46,947 bases of DNA from JAZDHV01 sp043810355 (GTDB lineage: Archaea; Nanobdellota; Nanobdellia; Woesearchaeales; JAGVYU01): NCBI GenBank assembly GCA_043810355.1, contig JBDROB010000060.1, positions 1 through 46,947 of the forward strand, in the 5' to 3' direction. Position 1 is the stretch's first letter; every line of letters starts with the position of its first letter. The position numbers and the translations under genes were made by a program. This document shows positions 1-7,338 of the stretch, piece by piece. The notes beneath the pieces are model-generated. The model had not been told where the DNA came from, made no database searches, and worked only from the letters and a program-made list of their open reading frames with translations.

Positions 1-72
1 AGAAGTGGCACTTCTGCCACCTCTAAATTGGTTAATAATCCATTTCCTTTTCTTCTTGGTTAATTCATCCAT
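1..72 (-). CDS. Partial N-terminus of possible transposase/HTH protein
   Basis: Reading leftward from an ATG at 72, an open frame runs off the window edge after 24 codons. A GGTGAT ribosome-binding site lies a few bases upstream. The start is MDELTKKKRKWIINQF, followed by a GGRS-containing turn. A basic helix followed by a glycine-rich turn resembles the N-terminal helix-turn-helix of DDE-type transposases of the IS481/IS630 kind. This rests on a short stretch only and could be another DNA-binding protein. It is divergent from the SRP RNA gene. Confidence 0.4.
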   Translation of the reverse strand, partial: MDELTKKKRKWIINQFRGGRSATS

Positions 73-157
73 TAATATCACCAAAAAGAGTAAAATTAAG
101 AGAATATTAAAAGTGTGAACTGATTATCAAATTAAACAGTCCTGTTAAAAAGCATAA

Positions 158-168
158 CCTTTAAAAAG
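158..168 (+). promoter_or_regulatory. TATA box of the SRP RNA gene
   Basis: CCTTTAAAAAG lies about 22-32 bases before the predicted 5' end of the SRP RNA, the normal archaeal TATA spacing. The sequence is nearly symmetric, so it might also serve leftward transcription toward the gene at the window edge. Confidence 0.5.
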
Positions 169-189
169 CCATTTTCCCCTCCATATCCC

Positions 190-465
190 TAGGTGAGCTA
201 GATCGGGAGGTTAGCCCTCTCCTGTTGCTGTCAACGGGCTTTAGGCAGGATCGAAGCTTTTGGAGCGATTCATATATTTTATATGGGTCCTGGTTTCAAC
301 GTTGAGGTTCTGTCCTGTTGGACTGGTTCTCTTAGGAACCTGGTCAGACTGGGAACAGAGCAGCCATAACTAGCTGGATTGGTGCTTTCAGGGTTGCGGA
401 ACTGAGGAGAGATCAGGGTTAGCCTATGTTTGGTATGTGCTTCCATCCAGGAGCATGCTCACCTG
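190..465 (+). ncRNA. ffs: Signal recognition particle (7S) RNA, archaeal type
   Basis: RNA scaffold of the signal recognition particle, which targets membrane and secreted proteins with SRP19 and SRP54. The ends pair: AGGTGAGC at 191-198 is the exact complement of GCTCACCT at 457-464 (helix 1). The S domain is recognisable by the helix 8 signature GGTCAGACTGGGAACAGAGC followed by AGCC near 340-365, the binding site of the SRP54 M domain. The 5' domain contains GGAGGTTAGCCCTCTCC, typical of the helix 3/4 region. Length of about 276 nt is slightly short for Archaea (about 300). A seven-T run at 467-473 follows as terminator. Its 3' end is duplicated at 1213-1253. Confidence 0.93.
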
Positions 466-482
466 CTTTTTTTAATCCTGAA
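442..482 (+). repeat. Direct repeat copy 1: SRP RNA 3' end (att-like)
   Basis: Forty-one bases covering the 3' strand of SRP helix 1, the poly-T terminator and about ten bases beyond recur at 1213-1253, with a constant offset of 771 and 37 of 41 positions identical. The four differences (443, 451, 465, 477) are all transitions, with G or C here and A or T in the other copy. The arrangement resembles the duplicated gene end left by integration of a mobile element at an RNA gene. Confidence 0.75.
467..473 (+). terminator. Poly-T terminator of SRP RNA
   Basis: Seven consecutive T residues directly after the closing helix of the SRP RNA, the usual signal for archaeal RNA polymerase release. The run is also present in the downstream repeat copy. 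Confidence 0.6.
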
Positions 483-549
483 AATTCTCCGATATTTTCC
501 CACAAACTTATATTAAGGACTTCGAAGAATTAATTAGTAAACCAAAAAG

Positions 550-583
550 TTTATATATAATTATATAATATAGATTTATATAA
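550..583 (+). promoter_or_regulatory. TATA-rich promoter of the toxin-antitoxin operon
   Basis: Two TATA-like stretches, TTTATATATAA at 550-560 and TTTATATAA at 575-583, precede the ATG at 606. The second lies 23-31 bases from the ATG, so transcription would start at or next to the start codon, giving a nearly leaderless message. Confidence 0.5.
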
Positions 584-605
584 TACACTTTTGGGTAAGA
601 AAAAA

Positions 606-884
606 ATGACACAGACAGTATTAAGGCAAACAACTATACACCAACCAAGACTAGACACAGTTGTTATGATAGAAAAAACAGTGGAGAAAAACAGTGGAGA
701 GTTTGGAAAATTTCAATTATGGAGGAGACTGCCAAAAAGTGTTATGTACCAGACATACTTGCATGTTCTAAGCTATCTTGAACATAGCAATAAGATTGCT
801 TTTGACAAAGAGAATAAGATTGCATGGATTTTCCAACCTAAGGTTTATAAGAAATTTATTGGCAGAAAAGACTTAGGGAGATGA
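606..884 (+). CDS. Putative antitoxin / small DNA-binding protein
   Basis: A 92-residue protein starting at the ATG at 606. A TTG start at 591 is possible but adds only a Lys-rich pentapeptide. It overlaps the next gene by four bases (ATGA), the tight coupling typical of type II toxin-antitoxin operons with the antitoxin first. The central part (QLWRRLPKSVMYQTYLHVLSY, broken here at LPKSV, then SNKIAFDKENKIAWIFQP) has helix-helix-strand-strand spacing like a winged helix. No family could be named from sequence alone. Its antitoxin role is inferred mainly from the partner gene. The operon sits inside the SRP RNA 3'-end repeat. Confidence 0.6.
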   Translation: MTQTVLRQTTIHQPRLDTVVMIEKTVEKNSGEFGKFQLWRRLPKSVMYQTYLHVLSYLEHSNKIAFDKENKIAWIFQPKVYKKFIGRKDLGR

Positions 885-1210
885 GAAGAAAGGCAATTAT
901 TAGATTCGAGGATGAAAAGTTAAAAGATGAGTTTTTTAAGTTAAAGGAAACTGATATTAAGTTTTTTAATCAATTAGATAACACTTTTGACAATATTGAA
1001 GAAAATGCCTTTTGTTCTATTCAAATTAAAAAAAGATTATTTCCAAAAAAATGGAAGCATTACTCTAATCTATGGAAATATAATCTTCCAAACGCATGGA
1101 GATTGATTTACACAATTGCCCCTCCAGATAAAGAAGGAAAAGTGATTGTTTTAGTAATTATTTTGGATTGGATGAATCATAAGGATTATGAGAAATTGTT
1201 TGGATATTGA
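881..1210 (+). CDS. RelE/ParE-superfamily-like toxin
   Basis: A 109-residue basic protein that looks like the RelE-like toxins frequent in DPANN archaea. It has an N-terminal pair of helices, then KRLFPKKWKHYSNLWKYNLP, then a core strand WRLIYTI, a short turn and a strand VLVIILDWMNHKDYEKLFGY ending at the stop. The order of a basic lysine/tyrosine-rich loop, W-R-L-I-Y-T strand and C-terminal H-x-x-Y-x-x-x-F follows mRNA interferases of this fold. It is translationally coupled to the upstream antitoxin candidate. Its last codons abut the second copy of the SRP RNA repeat. Expected activity is ribosome-associated mRNA cleavage, which is inferred. Confidence 0.75.
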   Translation: MRRKAIIRFEDEKLKDEFFKLKETDIKFFNQLDNTFDNIEENAFCSIQIKKRLFPKKWKHYSNLWKYNLPNAWRLIYTIAPPDKEGKVIVLVIILDWMNHKDYEKLFGY

Positions 1211-1212
1211 AA

Positions 1213-1253
1213 TTCATCCAGAAGCATGCTCACCTACTTTTTTTAATTCTGAA
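1213..1253 (+). repeat. Direct repeat copy 2: SRP RNA 3' end (att-like)
   Basis: Imperfect copy of 442-482, matching 37 of 41 bases including the GCATGCTCACCT helix strand and the seven-T run. It starts three bases after the toxin stop codon. With copy 1 it brackets the toxin-antitoxin operon exactly. This suggests the operon arrived by integration at the SRP RNA gene, or that the RNA end was carried in by the element to restore the gene. Confidence 0.75.
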
Positions 1254-1295
1254 TTAATAGAAACCATTTTATATCAAGAAATCTATATTGAAAAT

Positions 1296-1979
1296 ATGGA
1301 TAAACAGGATAGGATTATCATCTCCATTTATATAATATGGGCAGTGGTTGTATTTTCTGTCACATTTATCACAAAAGGATTTGACCCAGATAACATCACA
1401 CATTTTCTCATAATAATATTCTTTTTGGCTCAGCTTGCATTGTTTCCCCTTATAAAAGTCATTTCAAAAATGTTCACACCGAAGCTTATTTTCATAACGC
1501 TTGCAGTGATTTTCGCAGCACTTGTCGAAGGATTCTATATGTTAACTAACCCTGTCTTTAAGTCATTGAAATTCACTGCCGGAATGAGTTTTGAGAAAAT
1601 GCTAAGCAACTATCTTGTTGACCTGATTTTCACTATTCCTGTCTATATTGTAGTCTTTTTTGTAATTTGGTATTTTATCAACAGATATGATTACAAGCTG
1701 TGGGAATACCTGATTTTCATCAGCTTAGGCCATGCAATAGGGGATGGATTTTTCTTTTTCCTTGCATCGCCAATAATGATAATATTCATACCTTATGTTA
1801 TGATAAATTACCACGCAATGAATCTTGTCCCTTTTCTATTGGTAAATAATAAGCTTAAGCCAAAAAACAAAAGTTGGATGAAATATGTCTTACCCCCTAT
1901 TGCAATAATCATTCTTTATTTGTTATCAGGTATGATTATCAACACTGTCGGACAACTGTTTGCTCTATCATTTAAATAG
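1296..1979 (+). CDS. Multi-pass membrane protein, unknown function
   Basis: From the ATG at 1296 (MDKQDRIII), a 228-residue protein with about six or seven hydrophobic segments. These begin around residues 8-28, 38-56, 61-80, 110-130, 140-160, 167-185 and 203-223. The frame is open further upstream to 1188, but that part would be translated from the SRP RNA repeat, so the internal start is preferred. There is an aromatic segment LGHAIGDGFFFFLASP near the middle. It is not recognised as a known family. Many similar small membrane proteins of CPBP or DUF type exist, but their glutamate motifs are not evident here. Confidence 0.65.
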   Translation: MDKQDRIIISIYIIWAVVVFSVTFITKGFDPDNITHFLIIIFFLAQLALFPLIKVISKMFTPKLIFITLAVIFAALVEGFYMLTNPVFKSLKFTAGMSFEKMLSNYLVDLIFTIPVYIVVFFVIWYFINRYDYKLWEYLIFISLGHAIGDGFFFFLASPIMIIFIPYVMINYHAMNLVPFLLVNNKLKPKNKSWMKYVLPPIAIIILYLLSGMIINTVGQLFALSFK

Positions 1980-2035
1980 ATTTATTAAGTAGTTGTTTAT
2001 GAATTCTTTAAGAAAAACTTGATTGAGTAAGTAAA

Positions 2036-3784
2036 ATGTCATTTATATATGAATTTGGGATTCTGTTGATTTTTGTTATGATTGTCTCTTTTTTTATCAA
2101 ACTACTGAAGCAGCCAATAATAATTGGATATGTCTTATCAGGCATATTAGCAGGCATATTTATTATAAAAGACAATATAGCAAAAGAAAATATTATAATA
2201 CTTTCAGAGATTGGCATAACTTTTCTTCTTTTTCTGATGGGGCTTGAGTTTGACTTAAAAGAATTAAAGTATATGGGAAAAGATATAATTATATCAGCAA
2301 TAATTCAATCTATCATCTTGTTCATAATAGCATATGTAACATCTTCTTTTTTTGGATTCAGCAGTATGGAACGAATATTTATTTCAATCATTTTTATTTT
2401 TAGCAGCACTTTACTTGTGGCAAAATGGCTTGAAGATAAGAAAGAAACAGTTACTTTGCACGGAAAAATAATATTAGGAATACTTATTGTGCAGGACATA
2501 ATTGCTATAATTGCTATAACTTTTCTTGGAGTTATTCAGGAAGCATCATATATAAATATTCTTCTTGCCCCAATTGGTGGAATTGTCCTGTTATTGATAG
2601 CCATTGTGATGTCAAAATATTTGCTTAACTGGCCTTTAAAAGTAGCAAGCAAATACCCTGAACTGCTTTTTGTAATCAGTATAGGTATCTGTTTTTTATT
2701 TGTAGTGATCGCTGCTCTTTTGCGCTATTCAGAGACTATAGGCGCCTTTATTGCAGGTATTGTTCTCGCTAACACATTATATAAGAGGGAGATCATTACA
2801 AGATTAAAACCATTGATAATCTTTTTTAACATGTTGTTTTTCATTGGATTAGGTTTTAAGATGGGGTTTGGGTTCGAGTTTAATATTCTCCTATTTATTG
2901 GGATTATGGTTATATTAACCCTGTTTATAAAACCAGCTGTGATATATTTCTCATTGAAACTTAGAGGGTATGATGCAAAAACTTCTTTTATCTCGGCAAT
3001 AAGCCTTTCTCAGCTGAGTGAATTTGGTATTATTATCATCTCTGGTGCCATTTATTTTGGGACTATAGATAAGATTCTCGGAGCGATTTGTTTGATAATA
3101 GTTATATTCACAATGTTGATATCTTCCTATTATATTAAGTATGATAATTCTATATTCAAATTTTTTGAACCCTTATTGTTGAAATTAGAGAAATATTTTA
3201 CAAAAAAAGCAGACAGTAAAGAAAAAACAGATTTGAAGTGTAATATTATTTTTTTTGGATATTATGATTTGAGCAGGGAATTTTATTCGAATATTGAAAT
3301 TCTTGGAAAAAGGATTCTTGTGATAGAGAATGATCCGCAAAACATAGAATTATTGAAAAAAGAAGGTATCAGGTATATATACAATTCTTATAGAGATGCT
3401 GAATTCTTAGAACATCTTGATTTTAGCGAGATAGAATTGCTTGTATCAAGCATAATAGATCTTGATGATACAAAATTGATATTAAGATTATTAAAGAAAA
3501 GTAATCCAAGTTCAATTGCGATTGTGACAGCAAAAAATCTTAAAAATGCTTTAGATTTGTATGACAATCATGCTGACTATGTGATCTATCCTTCTTATTT
3601 AAATGAACAGCAAGTTTCAGTGCTTTTAGAGGATTATACAGCTGATATTAACAAAGTATTAACTAAAAAGATTATTGAAATCTCAAAACTGAAAGAAAAG
3701 CAGACAAAGATTGAGAGTCATATTAGAAAAGGAGAAAGTTTGGCAAGAAGAATAAAGAAAAAATTGCCATATTTTAAGGAATGA
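2036..3784 (+). CDS. Kef/CPA2-type cation:proton antiporter with RCK-like domain
   Basis: A 582-residue protein. Residues 1-390 form the hydrophobic CPA2 exchanger core: LKQPIIIGYVLSGILAG near the N-terminus, the GLEFDLKEL segment and an SQLSEFG motif near residue 325, all typical of KefB/NapA-like Na+(K+)/H+ antiporters. Residues about 400-520 form a cytoplasmic TrkA-N/RCK-like Rossmann domain (FFGYYDLSRE, VIENDP, SSIIDLDDTKLIL), followed by a basic helical tail. The dinucleotide-binding glycines (GxGxxG) are replaced by GYYDLS, so NAD(H) gating may be lost. The likely role is pH or cation homeostasis at the membrane. No clear ribosome-binding site precedes the ATG. Confidence 0.92.
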   Translation: MSFIYEFGILLIFVMIVSFFIKLLKQPIIIGYVLSGILAGIFIIKDNIAKENIIILSEIGITFLLFLMGLEFDLKELKYMGKDIIISAIIQSIILFIIAYVTSSFFGFSSMERIFISIIFIFSSTLLVAKWLEDKKETVTLHGKIILGILIVQDIIAIIAITFLGVIQEASYINILLAPIGGIVLLLIAIVMSKYLLNWPLKVASKYPELLFVISIGICFLFVVIAALLRYSETIGAFIAGIVLANTLYKREIITRLKPLIIFFNMLFFIGLGFKMGFGFEFNILLFIGIMVILTLFIKPAVIYFSLKLRGYDAKTSFISAISLSQLSEFGIIIISGAIYFGTIDKILGAICLIIVIFTMLISSYYIKYDNSIFKFFEPLLLKLEKYFTKKADSKEKTDLKCNIIFFGYYDLSREFYSNIEILGKRILVIENDPQNIELLKKEGIRYIYNSYRDAEFLEHLDFSEIELLVSSIIDLDDTKLILRLLKKSNPSSIAIVTAKNLKNALDLYDNHADYVIYPSYLNEQQVSVLLEDYTADINKVLTKKIIEISKLKEKQTKIESHIRKGESLARRIKKKLPYFKE

Positions 3785-3936
3785 ATAATAATTCAGCCAT
3801 GAGTTTAATGAACTTTAACTTATTTGTTTTCTAATGATAAAAAAGCATTATATTGATATATTGATAATATTAAATGTATTATGAAGATTGATCAAATAAC
3901 AAAAATTTGACAAATATTAATATGCTCGTCCTGTTT

Positions 3937-4011
3937 AGATGCCAAATGCATCTTAACATGCTCAGAAATCAAGAAGTGATTTCTGACATATCCCCATGCT
4001 AAAGCATGGGG
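3937..4011. repeat. Three tandem perfect hairpins, IS200/IS605-end-like
   Basis: Three perfect inverted repeats follow one another. AGATGC/GCATCT is at 3937-3953. CAGAAATCA/TGATTTCTG, with a 5-base loop, is at 3963-3985. CCCCATGC/GCATGGGG, with a TAAA loop, is at 3992-4011. A short GTCC/GGAC pair encloses them. Subterminal hairpins with a GC-rich stem are the hallmark of IS200/IS605 ends and of their transposase-less derivatives. No transposase frame is present. The spacer 3785-4128 holds no gene. Confidence 0.55.
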
Positions 4012-4051
4012 TATTACGGACTCGCATTAGTGTTGTCAAATTTTTGGGATT

Positions 4052-4114
4052 GAAAATTCGATTCGATCCTGTATCTTCATTTTAAAAAAAATGAAGTATT
4101 ATGATCGAATTTTC
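4052..4114. terminator. Long inverted repeat between convergent genes
   Basis: GAAAATTCGAT at 4052-4062 pairs with ATCGAATTTTC at 4104-4114. Inside it, CTTCATTTT pairs with AAAATGAAG around 4075-4096. It lies just past the leucyl-tRNA synthetase stop and faces the antiporter gene, so a bidirectional terminator or transcript-end stem is likely. It could instead be part of the neighbouring palindromic element. Confidence 0.45.
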
Positions 4115-4128
4115 AATAATTATAAATT

Positions 4129-6774
4129 TTACTCAACCAAGATTGCCGCTTTCCCAGGCATTGCCTGCTTGGCTTTCTGCTCTTCTGATTTACCAGCTAA
4201 CTTAACCTCAACAATGCACTTGAATTCTGATCCAATCTCCTGCTTGGCTTCTTCCAGCGCTTTCATCTCTGTTTTATCGTCGAGAATAACTATAGGGATC
4301 TTTGAAGTATCATTTAATAATCTTGGGATGATTTTAGAGATCTCTTTCCCATATTTTTTCAATTCACCTTTCATCACATTTTTCATTATCTGGCCTAGAT
4401 CCCTTGTCTTTTCCAGTTCTTTCTTCAATTGACTAAACAAGTCATATTTCCATTTCTCAGCTACAAACAACCTAATCTTCTTAGGCTTTTCAATTCCAGC
4501 AAGTTTCAAGACTGAATTGATGTCAGATTGCACTATAGAAACTATTGCTTCTTTTGCATCTTCTTTTGCATCAATCTTTCTGGCATCAAATTTTGGCCAT
4601 CTTGCAATTGACACAAATCCTTTCTCTCCAATCTTTTCCCAGACCTCTTCTGCTATATGAGGGCAGAATGGAGATATCAATAAAGCTAATGATTTCAAAG
4701 CATCTTTTGATGCTCCTTTCTTGTGCAAAAAATTCACAAACTGCATTATGTCAATGACTGCAGAATTATACTGCATCTTCTCGATCTTTTCTGTGACATT
4801 CTTGATTGTTGCATTTGTCTTGGACTCAATAGACTTGTTGTTCTCAACAGTCTTGTTTTCATAAAGGGAATAGACTTTATTCAAGAACCTGAAGCTTCCT
4901 TCAACTCCTTTGTCATCCCATTCCATGTCTTTGTCAGGAGAGCTTACAAAAACCAAGAACAATCTAGCTGTGTCAATCCCATATTTATTTGCAATCTCTT
5001 CTTGCGTCACAACATTGCCTCTGCTTTTGCTCATCACAAAACCGCCCTTGTGCAGCATCCCTTGGTTGAACAGTCTTGGAGCAGGTTCATCTATGTCTAA
5101 TAATCCAATATCCCTTAAGAATTTTGTAAAATATCTGAAATATATCAGATGCATGCAGGCATGTTCTTTTCCGCCTATGTATATGTCCATTGGCATCCAA
5201 TATTTTGCTTTTTTATTGTCAAAAGGTGCTTTGTCATTTTTTGGATCACAATATCTTAAGAAATACCATGAGCTGTCAATAAAAGTGTCCATTGTGTCTG
5301 TTTCCCGTCGGGCTTTTCCTTTGCATTTTGGACATTTTGTATCAACAAAGTCCTTACACTGTTCCAAAGGGTTTCCTTTTCCTCCAAACTTGACATTGTC
5401 AGGCAATTTCACTGGCAAATCCTTTTCAGAAACAGGCACAATCCCGCAGTCATCACAATAAACTATTGGTATTGGACATCCCCAGAACCTCTGCCTTGAA
5501 AGAAGCCAGTCTCTTAATTTATATTGTGTGGTAAATCTGCCGCATTTGTTCTTTTCAAGGAATTTAGTGATCTCATCAATAGCATCACGATTATTCATGC
5601 CATCAAACTGTTGAGAATTGCATATGATGCCATCTCCCATGTATGCTCTTGACATCTTCTCTGCATTCAGCTCATAGTCAGGTGGATTCAAAATTACCTT
5701 GATTGGAATGTCATACTTCTTTGCAAATTCAAAATCCCTCTGGTCATGCGCAGGCACTGCAATGATCGCTCCAGTCCCATATTCATGAAGGACAAAGTTT
5801 GCAATATATATCGGAATCTCTTCTTTTGTGATTGGATTTATTGCATATCTGCCTATGAACATCCCTTCTTTCTCCTTGTTCTCTGCTGTCCTCTCAAACC
5901 TGTCTTCCTTGATTACTTTTTTTATGAATTTCTGGACTTTCTCTTCTTCTTTTCTCCCTTTTATCAGCTCCTGCACATCAGGGTGCTCTGGTGCATACAC
6001 TAGGAATGTGATCCCATAGAATGTGTCTGGTCTCGTCGTGAAGACAGTCAATTTCTTGGCAGAATCCTTGATTGGAAAATCCATCAATGTTCCCTTGCTT
6101 TTTCCGATCCAGTTCCTCTGCATTATCTTGACATCTTCTGACCATTCTTTTAATTTGTCAATGTCTTTCAATAGCTCTTCTGCATAGTTTGTTATCTTGA
6201 AGAACCACTGGTCAAGGTCCTTTGGTTCAACCTCTGTCTCTGTATGCCTCCAGCATTTGCCTGAATGGACTTGCTCATTTGCCAGCACTGTATTGCATTT
6301 AGGGCACCAGTTGACTGATGATTTTTTCTTGTAAGCCAATCCTTTCTCATGCATCTTTATGAATATCCATTGATCCCATCTGTAGTATTCTGGTGAATGG
6401 CTCATTATCATCCTTGACCAGTCATAGCTTAATCCTAATTCTTTCTGTTGTTTAACAAAAGAGTTGATAGCCTTTTCGGTGAATATCTTAGGATGAGATT
6501 TGGCTTGAATAGCAGCATTTTCTGCCGGTAACCCAAATGAGTCATAGCCCATGGGATAAAGCACGTTAAATCCACTCATTCTCTTGAATCTTGCATATAC
6601 ATCACCGATGCAATAATTACGTGCATGGCCCATATGGAGACCCGACCCCGACGGATAGGGATACATCTCAAGAACATAATACTTCTTTTTCTTTGAGTCT
6701 TCCTTTACCTCAAAGACTTTGGCATTCTCCCATTTCTTCTGCCATTTTCCTGGGATTTTAGTTAAATCAACCAT
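4129..6774 (-). CDS. leuS: Leucyl-tRNA synthetase, bacterial-type core, archaeal-type tail
   Basis: Class I synthetase of 881 residues that charges tRNA-Leu. It has the HIGH motif in YPSGSGLHMGHARNY and the KMSKS motif as GGFVMSKSRGNV. The CP1 editing domain carries TTRPDTFYGITF and the AVPAHDQRD aspartate. CP1 follows the CPKC zinc knuckle, the bacterial arrangement, and a second CDDC/CPKC pair precedes the active core. The leucine-specific insertion before MSKSR is absent. The last 130 residues (PKKIRLFVAEKWK ... GKAAILVE) look like the archaeal C-terminal tRNA-binding tail. The start at 6774 (MVDLTKIPGKW) is chosen because GGTGA sits four bases upstream. An in-frame ATG seven codons earlier lacks such a site. 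Confidence 0.96.
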   Translation of the reverse strand: MVDLTKIPGKWQKKWENAKVFEVKEDSKKKKYYVLEMYPYPSGSGLHMGHARNYCIGDVYARFKRMSGFNVLYPMGYDSFGLPAENAAIQAKSHPKIFTEKAINSFVKQQKELGLSYDWSRMIMSHSPEYYRWDQWIFIKMHEKGLAYKKKSSVNWCPKCNTVLANEQVHSGKCWRHTETEVEPKDLDQWFFKITNYAEELLKDIDKLKEWSEDVKIMQRNWIGKSKGTLMDFPIKDSAKKLTVFTTRPDTFYGITFLVYAPEHPDVQELIKGRKEEEKVQKFIKKVIKEDRFERTAENKEKEGMFIGRYAINPITKEEIPIYIANFVLHEYGTGAIIAVPAHDQRDFEFAKKYDIPIKVILNPPDYELNAEKMSRAYMGDGIICNSQQFDGMNNRDAIDEITKFLEKNKCGRFTTQYKLRDWLLSRQRFWGCPIPIVYCDDCGIVPVSEKDLPVKLPDNVKFGGKGNPLEQCKDFVDTKCPKCKGKARRETDTMDTFIDSSWYFLRYCDPKNDKAPFDNKKAKYWMPMDIYIGGKEHACMHLIYFRYFTKFLRDIGLLDIDEPAPRLFNQGMLHKGGFVMSKSRGNVVTQEEIANKYGIDTARLFLVFVSSPDKDMEWDDKGVEGSFRFLNKVYSLYENKTVENNKSIESKTNATIKNVTEKIEKMQYNSAVIDIMQFVNFLHKKGASKDALKSLALLISPFCPHIAEEVWEKIGEKGFVSIARWPKFDARKIDAKEDAKEAIVSIVQSDINSVLKLAGIEKPKKIRLFVAEKWKYDLFSQLKKELEKTRDLGQIMKNVMKGELKKYGKEISKIIPRLLNDTSKIPIVILDDKTEMKALEEAKQEIGSEFKCIVEVKLAGKSEEQKAKQAMPGKAAILVE

Positions 6775-6815
6775 ATGCTCACCTAATTCATCCATACTTT
6801 TTAAACTTTATTTTT

Positions 6816-7028
6816 TTAAAGATACATTATATCAGATATTAGTTCTCTTCTTGCTAAATAAACCTTTGGTTTCCCACCTTTAATACAACCATTATCTCTT
6901 TCTCCACCAACAACTGCATCTATGCATTCAGCTTGTGCATCTACAGGCAATTCTGGACGCATAGACTCAGTTATATTACATACTCCTCCACTTCCATTTT
7001 GACACGGTTTTCCTATTCTGAACTCCAT
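6816..7028 (-). CDS. Small cysteine-containing protein, unknown
   Basis: A 70-residue protein starting MEFRIGKPCQNGSGG. A strong GGAGGT ribosome-binding site four bases upstream of the ATG at 7028 supports real translation. Four cysteines (CQNGSGGVC, then AEC and NGC) and several glycines could bind a metal or form disulfides. The C-terminal part is charged and helical. No family was recognised. It lies 41 bases upstream of leuS in the same direction and may be cotranscribed. Confidence 0.55.
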   Translation of the reverse strand: MEFRIGKPCQNGSGGVCNITESMRPELPVDAQAECIDAVVGGERDNGCIKGGKPKVYLARRELISDIMYL

Positions 7029-7338
7029 TTTAACCTCCAAATTTTTTATTGATAAAAAAATTAAAGAATAATTTCTAAATTAGAAAAACAAACAATGAGT
7101 AAAGACCAAACAATGAGCTAGCCTTTACAGTAGCAACAGCAGAATTAATAGTAATGATTTGACACAATGTAAATTTCTCATAGAACAAGAAGATTCCTAA
7201 TTACTATTTAAACTTTTTGAAATGGATTGTGTATAGTCCTTAATTTCCTATTTATAATGAATTTTATAATTTCCAAATTATATTATCAAGCTCACGCCCC
7301 ATTGTCCTCAATATCAAATAGAAAAAAAAGAAATAAAA
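7029..7338. other. AT-rich spacer, no gene seen
   Basis: About 310 bases of AT-rich sequence between two leftward genes. A short repeated CAAACAATGAG occurs twice near 7088-7115. No RNA structure or coding frame could be supported. Confidence 0.5.

Noticed and set aside
1188..1295. N-terminal extension of the membrane protein at 1296-1979 back to an ATG at 1188
   Set aside because: This part is read from the toxin end and the second SRP RNA repeat, so it is not likely to be native coding sequence. The ATG at 1296 starts just before the first membrane helix.
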